This document shows positions 18,672 through 26,248 of a stretch of DNA of 64,000 nucleotides, in pieces. The DNA comes from Verrucomicrobiales bacterium (GTDB taxonomy: Bacteria; Verrucomicrobiota; Verrucomicrobiia; Limisphaerales; J093). The notes under the pieces were generated by a model. The model saw nothing but the letters and a program-made list of their open reading frames with translations. It was not told the origin of the DNA and did no database searches. The stretch is taken from assembly GCA_024233215.1 (NCBI GenBank), contig JACKPW010000003.1, positions 1 through 64,000 of the forward strand. The letters run 5' to 3'. Position numbers and translations under genes: made by a program. Position 1 is the first letter of the stretch, and the number at the start of each line of letters is the position of its first letter.

Positions 18672-19874
18672 ATGAATCCGTTTCTGGGCGTTTTCTTTCA
18701 CTGGCTCGGCGGCCTGGCCTCCGGGAGTTTCTATGTTCCCTACAAGGGCGTACGCAAATGGGCCTGGGAGGTGTACTGGCTCGTCGGCGGGGTCTTCTCG
18801 TGGATCATCATGCCCTGGCTCCTCGCCCTGCTGATGACCCGGGACCTCTGGGGCGTCATCAGCCAGCAATCCGCCGGAACCCTTTGGTGGACGTATTTCT
18901 TCGGCGCCATGTGGGGCTTTGGCGGGCTCACCTTCGGCCTGACCATGCGGTATCTGGGCATGTCACTGGGCATGGGGGTCGCGCTGGGTTACTGCGCCGC
19001 CTTCGGCACGCTCCTGCCCCCCATCTTCAAGTTGTTCATGCCCACCGTACCCGTGCCCGAGACGCTCGCCCAGATCGCCTCCACCCGACCGGGCCAGATC
19101 ACCCTGCTCGGCGTGCTGGTCTGCCTCATCGGCATCGCCGTGGCCGCCTACGCCGGGTTGACCAAGGAACGCGAGATGCCGGAGGAGGAGAAGCGGAAGG
19201 CCATCGCGGAGTTCAATTTCACCAAGGGCATCCTCGTCGCGACCTTTTCCGGCATCATGAGCGCCTGCTTCTCCTTCGCCCTGACCGCAGGCAATCCCAT
19301 CGGCGAAGCCGCCGCGGCCGCAGGGACAACCAAGCTTTGGACCGGCCTGCCCAAGCTGGTGGTCGTCCTGGCCGGCGGGTTCACCACCAATTTCATCTGG
19401 TGCGTGCTCCTCAACATCCGGAACCGCACCGGTCACCAGTACTTCAGCCGCACGCTCATCACGCCCATACCGCGTCGCGAGGACGAAACCATCATCGAAA
19501 CCGCCCTGGACGCCCCGGGCGAGGAAATGGCCGAACACGCCCCCGCAAGGAGCGCCGTCGACGAAACCGACAACCGCGTGCCGATGGCGCGCAATTACTT
19601 CTTCAGCGCCCTCGCCGGCACGACCTGGTACCTGCAGTTCTTCTTCTACACCATGGGCGAAACCCAGATGGGCAAGTACGGCTTCGCCTCCTGGACCCTG
19701 CACATGGCAAGCATCATCATCTTCAGCACGATGTGGGGCTGGATTCTGCACGAATGGAAGGGCGCCAGCCGCAAGGCCCACGGCCTGATCGGGGGCGGCA
19801 TCGCCATGCTGATCCTGTCCACCATCATCATCGGCTACGGCACCTACCTGAAGGGACTGGCCGGCGGGAACTGA
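18672..19874 (+). CDS. rhaT: RhaT-like L-rhamnose/proton symporter
   Basis: A 400-residue membrane protein with about ten hydrophobic helices, starting MNPFLGVFFHWLGGLASGSFYVPYKGVRKWAWE, which is the conserved first helix of the RhaT family. FGLTMRYLGMSLG and GGFTTNFIWC are further family segments. E. coli RhaT has 344 residues. The extra length here lies largely in a hydrophilic loop near residues 260-305. The start is set at the ATG that gives the family N-terminus. Ten bases separate it from the next gene, so it heads a four-gene operon reaching 24205. It would import a deoxy-sugar released outside the cell. Confidence 0.85.
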   Translation: MNPFLGVFFHWLGGLASGSFYVPYKGVRKWAWEVYWLVGGVFSWIIMPWLLALLMTRDLWGVISQQSAGTLWWTYFFGAMWGFGGLTFGLTMRYLGMSLGMGVALGYCAAFGTLLPPIFKLFMPTVPVPETLAQIASTRPGQITLLGVLVCLIGIAVAAYAGLTKEREMPEEEKRKAIAEFNFTKGILVATFSGIMSACFSFALTAGNPIGEAAAAAGTTKLWTGLPKLVVVLAGGFTTNFIWCVLLNIRNRTGHQYFSRTLITPIPRREDETIIETALDAPGEEMAEHAPARSAVDETDNRVPMARNYFFSALAGTTWYLQFFFYTMGETQMGKYGFASWTLHMASIIIFSTMWGWILHEWKGASRKAHGLIGGGIAMLILSTIIIGYGTYLKGLAGGN

Positions 19875-19884
19875 TTCACATCCC

Positions 19885-22305
19885 ATGAACCATCATCCGG
19901 CAACGAAGGGACGGTACCGGGTCGCAGCCTCCCGATCAGTCGTTCGCGCCCGCCCTGCAGTGCGGCGACTCACGTCGGCGGCCACGCCCTTGCTGGTGGT
20001 TTTCGCGGCGTTCGCGAGCGCGCAGGCCTCCGGGTTCCATGTTGCCGTTCGCGGCGACAACGCGAACGCCGGCACTCCGCAGGCCCCGTTCCGCACGATC
20101 CAGCACGCCGCGGACCTGGCCCAACCGGGCGACGTCATCACCGTCCACGAAGGGGTGTATCGCGAACGCGTCAATCCCCCGCGGGGCGGCGAGTCCGACC
20201 CAACGCGCATTGTCTACCAGGCCGCCGCGGGGGAACGGGTCCTCGTCAAGGGCTCCGAGTTGGTCAAAGGATGGGAACCGGTGCAGGACGATGTGTGGCG
20301 GGTCGTGTTGCCCAATTCGTTCTTCGGCGATTTCAACCCATACGCCGATGAGATCCACGGGGACTGGTTCAACGGCCTGGGCCGCAAACATCATACCGGT
20401 GCGGTCTACCTCAACGGCGAGTGGCTGACCGAAGCCGCCAAGCTGGACGAGGTCCTGATGCCGGCCGGCACCAAGCCCGCATGGATGACGGGGGAAAACC
20501 AGGATTACCTCTTGAACGTGGCCTGGCTTCGTCCGGTCACCGGCACGCGGGACACCGCGAAGATCCCGACCGCCGGCTTCGTCGCGCAACACGGCATCCA
20601 GACGGCGGCTTGTTCAGAAGGCGGCGAGTGCCTCGGCTGGATCAATCACGGCGACTGGGTGCGCTACGACCGCGTGGACTTCGGTGCGAAGACGGAACAG
20701 GTCGAGTTTCGCGTGGCCTCCGCCACCACCGGCGGAACCATTGAACTGCGACGCGACGGGCCGGAGGGCGAGTTGCTCGGCAGTTGCCAGGTCCGAAGCA
20801 CCGGCGACTGGCAGCGATGGGTGTCAGTCACCGCGGACCTCAAGCCCATGAGCGGGGTCGGGACGCTTTGCCTGGTCTTCAAGGGCGGAACCGGGAATGC
20901 GCCCGCCAACAGCGCCGTGAATCCCCAGCTCTGGTTCGCTCAGGTGGACGATTCCCACACCACGATCTGGGCCCAATTCGAAGGTGTGAATCCCAACGAG
21001 GAACAGGTCGAGATCAACGTGCGCCAGGCCGTCTTCTACCCGGATCAACCGGGGCGCAACTTCATCACGGTGCGCGGGTTCATTCTGCAGCACGCCGCGA
21101 CCCCGTGGGCGCCGCCGACCGCCGAACAAATCGGCCTCATCGGCACGCATTGGAGCAAGGGCTGGATCATCGAGAACAACGTGATCACTCACTCCGTCTG
21201 TTCCGGCATCGCGCTGGGCAAGCACGGCGATCAGTTTGACAACACCTCGGCCGACACCGCGGAGGGCTACGTCAAAACCATCGAACGGGCCCATGCCTTC
21301 CGGATTCCGTGGACCAAGGCGAATATCGGTCATCACATCGTCCGCAACAACGTGATCGCGTTCTGCGAACAGGCGGGCATCGTCGGCAGCCTGGGCGCCG
21401 CCTTCAGCACGGTCGAGGGCAACGTCATTCACGACATCCACGTGCGACACCTCTTCACCGGCGCGGAAATGGCGGGGATCAAGTTCCACGCCGCCATCGA
21501 CACCGTGATCCGCCGGAACCACATCTATCGCACCACACGCGGCCTGTGGCTCGACTGGATGGCCCAGGGCACGCGGGTTTCCGGCAACCTCTTTCACGAC
21601 AACGCGAGTGAGGATTTGTTCGTCGAGGTCAATCACGGCCCGTTCCTCGTGGACAACAACATCTTCCTCTCCTCGCGCAGCCTGCTCGACATGTCGGAAG
21701 GGGGCGCCTATGTCCACAACCTGTTCGGCGGTTACCTCACGAACCGCCCGGAGCCGGGCCGCGAGACTCCCTATCATCCCGCGCACAGCACGAAGGTTGC
21801 CGGACTGGCGACCACCACCGGCGGTGATGATCGCTTCTACAACAACCTCTTCATCGGCAACGGCGAGACCCCTTCCGCCGAGCAGAAGGGCGATCTGAAG
21901 GAACTCCGCTGGATCAGCAGCCACGGTCTGTGGGGCTACGACGGCCGCGCCTTCCCGCTCCAGGCCGCTGGAAATGTGTATTTCAACGGCGCCGAACCTG
22001 GCGCCACGGAGGACAAGTTCGTGATGCGGCCGCATCAGGATTTGTCTGTGCGCCTGGTGGAAGCCGCTGGTCAATGGGCATTGCATTTCACTCTGACCGC
22101 ACCACTTCCAACCTCGAAGACCAGATTCGTCACCAGCAATTTGCTGGGTCAGGCGAAGGTGTCCGGGATGCCTTACGTGAATGCGGATGATTCACCGGTG
22201 CGGGTTGACGTGGATTACTTCGGCAAACGACGCGATCCAAGCCGTCCCACCCCCGGACCGTTTCAGGAACTCCCTGGCGCAAGCGACGAGCTTCGCGTCT
22301 GGTAG
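19885..22305 (+). CDS. Exported right-handed beta-helix protein with CBM6-like insert
   Basis: An 806-residue secreted protein. After an N-terminal hydrophobic stretch (TPLLVVFAAFASAQASG) comes a DUF1565-like start of a parallel beta-helix (DNANAGTPQAPFRTIQHAA). Then comes an inserted segment (about residues 240-360) with WINHGDWVRYDRVDFG and the Gly/Thr-rich pattern of CBM6 carbohydrate-binding domains. The helix resumes with stacked repeats such as GWIIENNVITHSVCSGIAL and HIVRNNVIAFCEQAGIVG. Such helices are found in GH141-like glycosidases and polysaccharide lyases. The catalytic family cannot be decided here. Its place after the RhaT-like gene suggests that it frees the sugar that is then imported. 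Confidence 0.8.
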   Translation: MNHHPATKGRYRVAASRSVVRARPAVRRLTSAATPLLVVFAAFASAQASGFHVAVRGDNANAGTPQAPFRTIQHAADLAQPGDVITVHEGVYRERVNPPRGGESDPTRIVYQAAAGERVLVKGSELVKGWEPVQDDVWRVVLPNSFFGDFNPYADEIHGDWFNGLGRKHHTGAVYLNGEWLTEAAKLDEVLMPAGTKPAWMTGENQDYLLNVAWLRPVTGTRDTAKIPTAGFVAQHGIQTAACSEGGECLGWINHGDWVRYDRVDFGAKTEQVEFRVASATTGGTIELRRDGPEGELLGSCQVRSTGDWQRWVSVTADLKPMSGVGTLCLVFKGGTGNAPANSAVNPQLWFAQVDDSHTTIWAQFEGVNPNEEQVEINVRQAVFYPDQPGRNFITVRGFILQHAATPWAPPTAEQIGLIGTHWSKGWIIENNVITHSVCSGIALGKHGDQFDNTSADTAEGYVKTIERAHAFRIPWTKANIGHHIVRNNVIAFCEQAGIVGSLGAAFSTVEGNVIHDIHVRHLFTGAEMAGIKFHAAIDTVIRRNHIYRTTRGLWLDWMAQGTRVSGNLFHDNASEDLFVEVNHGPFLVDNNIFLSSRSLLDMSEGGAYVHNLFGGYLTNRPEPGRETPYHPAHSTKVAGLATTTGGDDRFYNNLFIGNGETPSAEQKGDLKELRWISSHGLWGYDGRAFPLQAAGNVYFNGAEPGATEDKFVMRPHQDLSVRLVEAAGQWALHFTLTAPLPTSKTRFVTSNLLGQAKVSGMPYVNADDSPVRVDVDYFGKRRDPSRPTPGPFQELPGASDELRVW

Positions 22306-22319
22306 CGCGGGTGGGTGGC

Positions 22320-22775
22320 ATGCACGCCAAACGCCCTCGATCCGAATGGAGAGGCTGCCTGGCGGGAGCGGCCGTCGTGGGCCTGCCCCTCGCCTTCTGG
22401 ATCGGCTGCGAGGTCTTCCACCGGGTGACCAGCAATCCCGAACCCGCAACAACCTACCGGGAGTACCGTGCCACCCTCCCGACCCCGCAATGGGTGCGCC
22501 AGGTTGAAACGAACGGTCAGACCTGCTACCTCGCGGCAGGTCCGACCCGGGCGCCGTTGGCGTTTCCGTCCGGTCCTCCCGTCTACGTCTTTGATGTCAG
22601 CGGCGCCTTGGTGGACTGGAGCTTGGATGAAGGCGAGGACGTGAAGTTCCAGGGCACCTGGAGCAAACTCCCTGGCAGCCGCATCACCGTCGAGGAACTG
22701 GACCGGGTCCTCGGGCAGGGGAACGAACTTCTTCAGGAACCGCAGCACGGACCAATCTCTGACGAACCAAAATGA
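22320..22775 (+). CDS. Small hypothetical membrane-anchored protein
   Basis: A 151-residue protein of unknown function. Residues about 12-30 (GCLAGAAVVGLPLAFWIGC) form one hydrophobic anchor, possibly a lipoprotein-like segment ending in Cys. The rest is a soluble domain with PPVYVFDVSGALVDWSLDEG. It starts 14 bases after the beta-helix gene, and its stop overlaps the next ATG by four bases, so it is a true operon member. The ATG at 22320 is favoured over a GTG at 22311. No family is recognised. Confidence 0.6.
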   Translation: MHAKRPRSEWRGCLAGAAVVGLPLAFWIGCEVFHRVTSNPEPATTYREYRATLPTPQWVRQVETNGQTCYLAAGPTRAPLAFPSGPPVYVFDVSGALVDWSLDEGEDVKFQGTWSKLPGSRITVEELDRVLGQGNELLQEPQHGPISDEPK

Positions 22776-24205
22776 CCAGGCAAAACACCCTCAAGATCGG
22801 CCTCTTCGGCATCGGCCTCGATGCCTACTGGCCCCAGTTCAAAGGGCTTGAAGCCCGGCTCCAGGGCTACCTTGGCAAGGTCGCGAAGAAGCTCAAACGA
22901 CCCGGCGTCCGCGTCGTGAACCTCGGCCTGGTGGACTCGCCCGAGAAGGCTCTCATCGCAGGACATCAATTCCGCCAGGCGGACGTCGACCTGATCTTCC
23001 TCCACGTCACCACTTACGCCCTGTCGTCCACGGTGCTGCCGGTGGTGCGGCGCGCCAAGGTGCCGGTGATCATCCTGAACCTCCAGCCGGCCGCGGCGAT
23101 TGACTACGCCACGTTCAACCGACTGGGCGACCGCACGAAGATGACCGGCGAATGGCTCGCCCATTGCGCCGCCTGTCCCGTGCCCGAAATTGCCAACGTC
23201 TTCAACCGCGCCCGCATCCCGTTCCACCAGGTCACCGGCATGATCGACGACGACCCGCAGTGCTGGCGCGAAGTGGATGCCTGGGTGGAGGCCGCCCGCG
23301 TCGCCCATGTCATGGAGCACAACCGCCTCGGTGTCATGGGGCATTACTACTGCGGCATGCTCGACATCTACTCCGACCTCACCCAGCAATGCGCGTACTT
23401 CGGCGGTCATGTGGAACTGATCGAAGTTGACGAGCTCGCGGCGCTGCGGACGGCGGTGACCCAGGCGCAGATCACCGAACGCGTGAAGCATTTCCGGCAG
23501 GTGTTCGAGGTGCAGTCGGACTGTCCCAAGGAGGAACTGGCACGGGCGGCCCGCACTTCCGTCGCCTTGGACCGGCTCGTCGAGGAACACGATCTCGGCT
23601 CGATGGCCTATTACTACATGGGCACCGGCAACCCGGCCAACGAGGACGCCATCAGTTCCATCATCCTCGGCACGTCATTGCTTACGGGACGGGGCATTCC
23701 GGTGGCGGGCGAACTGGAGATCAAGAACGCGCAGGCAATGAAGATCCTTGACAGCTTCGGCGTCGGCGGGTCTTTCACCGAATACTACGCGATGGACTTC
23801 GATGACGACGTCGTGCTCATGGGCCACGACGGACCGGGCCACATCAAGATCGCCGAGGGCAAGACCAAGGTCCGCCCGTTGCAGGTCTATCACGGCAAAG
23901 TGGGCCGCGGCCTGTCGGTGGAGATGTCGGTGGCACAGGGCCCGGTGACGTTGTTGTCGGTCGTCCAGACGGTGGATGGCCGGTTGAAGCTGCTGGTGGC
24001 GGAGGCGCAATCCGAGCCGGGCCCGATCCTCGAAATCGGCAACACGAACAGCCGTTATCGCTTCAGCATCGGCGCCCGCCGGTTCGTCGAGGCATGGAAC
24101 TCCCACGGCCCGGCGCACCACTGCGCGGTGGGTGTCGGTCATGTGGCGGACAAACTCGAGAAACTCGGCAGCCTGCTCGGCATGGAAGTGGCACGGGTGG
24201 GTTGA
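22772..24205 (+). CDS. L-fucose/L-arabinose isomerase-like protein
   Basis: A 477-residue cytoplasmic enzyme of the FucI/AraA-like fold. The N-terminal Rossmann-like domain starts KIGLFGIGLDAYWPQF. Later segments show VMGHYYCGMLDIYSDL, a central acidic region with ELEIKNAQAMKILDSFG, and the C-terminal VYHGKVGRGLSVEMS and GPAHHCAVGVGHV, the last with the His expected near the metal site. It is less similar to classical FucI (about 590 residues) than to the shorter arabinose/fucose isomerase family often found in Planctomycetota and Verrucomicrobiota. It is translationally coupled to the preceding small gene by an ATGA overlap. Aldose-ketose isomerisation of an imported deoxy-sugar is the inferred step. 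Confidence 0.8.
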   Translation: MTRQNTLKIGLFGIGLDAYWPQFKGLEARLQGYLGKVAKKLKRPGVRVVNLGLVDSPEKALIAGHQFRQADVDLIFLHVTTYALSSTVLPVVRRAKVPVIILNLQPAAAIDYATFNRLGDRTKMTGEWLAHCAACPVPEIANVFNRARIPFHQVTGMIDDDPQCWREVDAWVEAARVAHVMEHNRLGVMGHYYCGMLDIYSDLTQQCAYFGGHVELIEVDELAALRTAVTQAQITERVKHFRQVFEVQSDCPKEELARAARTSVALDRLVEEHDLGSMAYYYMGTGNPANEDAISSIILGTSLLTGRGIPVAGELEIKNAQAMKILDSFGVGGSFTEYYAMDFDDDVVLMGHDGPGHIKIAEGKTKVRPLQVYHGKVGRGLSVEMSVAQGPVTLLSVVQTVDGRLKLLVAEAQSEPGPILEIGNTNSRYRFSIGARRFVEAWNSHGPAHHCAVGVGHVADKLEKLGSLLGMEVARVG

Positions 24206-25092
24206 GCCGGAACGGTGCAGCAGCAATGGGGAGCGCGGCCGGCCCGGCTGCTCCAGTCGGCGGCTCGCCGACTGGTTTGCCCCCCGGAAAGCGGTCACCG
24301 AATGGCGTCCCCAACCCGACCCCCTTGTGCCCGGCGGGGACGCTGAGAAGGGCCGAAAGCCCGTTGCCATACCAGCCTGGGGTTCCCCGAACCCGGAGGG
24401 TTCAAAGCCATTAGCCGGTGGTCGAGCGAGGGACGAGCGATACCACCGGAAACCGGTCGGAATGGACCCCGCATCCCGGAGGGATGCCAGTGGGGGCCAG
24501 GCTGCGATCCCGTCGGGATCGGGGGGTGTTTCGGGCGTAGGGTCCGGGGGTGTCGCTTCGCTCAACCCCCGGCCAATGGCTTGCATCCCTCCGGGATTGC
24601 GAGGTCGGCTGGCAACAGGTCCGGTTTCCGATCGGGCGGATCGGGTTGGTCTGAGGCAACGGCTCGCGACTCCATCAGCCCAACCGCAGTGCCCTTCACT
24701 TGACGCCCATGCCCTCCGGGGCTTGCGGCCATGGGTACCAACGATCCCAGCAGTGAACTGCTGGGCTATTCTCGATCGTCCCTGGCGGGACTGGCAGACC
24801 CAGTCACGCTGGCCCGACCGAGTTGGCAGGGGGGGATGGAGTGGCGCCCCTGCCGGCCTGGCGGAAGGTGGATTTCCGTAAGGCCAAAGGACAGGGGTCT
24901 GACGAGGGCCTGTCTGTCCAACCCCATCGCAACCGCTACTGCAGAAGCAAACCCCGAAAAACCAAAGGGGCTTGGTCAAGCGCCATTCAGGACTGATCCC
25001 CAGAGCGGCCAAACGGGTTCAGGGTCCCACTGCATGCGCATTCGCGAAAGCGGGCTTTCCATGATCCATCTTCGGGCTTCGGGCTTACCCCA
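24206..25092. repeat. Gene-free block of interspersed repeats
   Basis: About 890 bases lie between convergent genes with no credible gene. The stretch 24340-24800 has short palindromic units such as CATCCCGGAGGGATG and a mirror pair around AACCCGGAGGGTT, together with GGTGTCGCTTCGCTCAACC. A 249-codon open frame across it has no family features and is rich in Arg, Gly and Pro, as expected from GC-rich repeats. The piece at 24988-25028 (GGACTGATCCCC followed by GAGCGGCC) recurs after the yraN gene at 58035-58075. Confidence 0.55.
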
Positions 25093-25965
25093 CTACTTGC
25101 GTCGCGCCCTCGCGCGCTTCGGCTTCACCGCCGCCTTCATCCACTGGACACTCGCCGCGGTGTTGGCATCCGAGCCGTGGCATTCGATGGACACCACGCC
25201 GTCCCAGCGCGTCTCGTTCAAGTAATCCAGACAACGCTGGATGTTCTCCGCGTTGACCCCGCCGCCCACGGGAACCTCCGAGCAACCAATGCCGGTTTCC
25301 TCCCCGCGCACCGCGGCCGCCAGTGCGGGGCTCACGTCCTTGATGTGACAATGCGAGATGTACTTCCGCAGCGCCTGGCAGTACTCCAGCGGGTCATGCC
25401 CGGCGATGAAGGTGTTGCCCGTGTCGAAGTTGCAGCGCAACCACTCGGACTCGAAATGTTTGAAGAGCCGTTCCATGAACCCGATGTCGTTCGTGTACGG
25501 GCCGTGGGGTTCGACGTTGATGACGACCTTGTAGTCCTCGGCCCACGAGAGGCATTGGCGGTAGTTGTCGCACGTGACGCGAAACACCTCCTTGCGGGTC
25601 ATGCCGGGCGTCTCGAACGCGCCGTCCACGGTATCGACCATCGGGCAACCCAGTTCCGCGGCGAACCGGATGCTCTGGGTTACGTATTGCACACCGTAGG
25701 CGGAACCGTTCGGGCCCATCATCGGATACGACCCGTCGATCTGGGACACCCGGAGTTTCCGCTGGTCGAGGAAACGACGGATCGCCCGCGGGTTCGATTG
25801 GAGTGACACGCCGGGGTCGTAGCCCAAGGCAGCGATGAAGTTCTGGCCGTGGATGGCGCAGAACTCGATGTGTTTGAGGCCGGTGGCGGCGATCTTCTCG
25901 CAGGCGCCTTCGAAGCCCACGCTCAAGGGCCGCCAATTGTCCGTGTGAAGTCCAAGGTGAATCAT
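25093..25965 (-). CDS. Sugar phosphate isomerase/epimerase (AP-endonuclease-2 TIM barrel)
   Basis: A 290-residue TIM-barrel protein of the xylose isomerase-like/AP endonuclease 2 family. It starts MIHLGLHTDNWRPLSVGFEGACEKIAATGLKHIEF. The metal-binding positions typical of the fold are visible: Glu in INVEPHG, Asp and Asn in RCNFDTGNTF, His in ISHCHIKDV and Glu in VSIECHG. The frame is open 76 codons further upstream, but that part has no family likeness, so the ATG at 25965 is chosen. It is convergent with the isomerase operon and might act in the same sugar pathway. The exact substrate cannot be read from sequence. Confidence 0.85.
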   Translation of the reverse strand: MIHLGLHTDNWRPLSVGFEGACEKIAATGLKHIEFCAIHGQNFIAALGYDPGVSLQSNPRAIRRFLDQRKLRVSQIDGSYPMMGPNGSAYGVQYVTQSIRFAAELGCPMVDTVDGAFETPGMTRKEVFRVTCDNYRQCLSWAEDYKVVINVEPHGPYTNDIGFMERLFKHFESEWLRCNFDTGNTFIAGHDPLEYCQALRKYISHCHIKDVSPALAAAVRGEETGIGCSEVPVGGGVNAENIQRCLDYLNETRWDGVVSIECHGSDANTAASVQWMKAAVKPKRARARRK

Positions 25966-26248
25966 GCGCCTGAGGTAGGACTTCCGCCGCAACAAGTCAA
26001 GGGGCTGGTCGAACTCGCCCCTGCAAGCAAGCGGTCGTCGTGGCAGCGAACGCGCGTTCGCCGCGGCGCGTGCCCCGCACACGTGGAGCATTCGGCAAAC
26101 GCCAGTTCGCCACAACGGAAGCCGCAGCCAAAGAGGGGCCGGCTTCCGCCAGCCCCTCCTGTCTCCGTCCTCCTTTGACCAATTCCCGAACAATTCTCAA
26201 GCACCGTCCGCAAAGGCCCGCCTGGTCAGGCAGGCCCGAAACAATCGC

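Noticed and set aside
24132..24881. A 249-codon open frame between convergent genes.
   Set aside because: It has low complexity, covers short palindromic repeats and has no family features.
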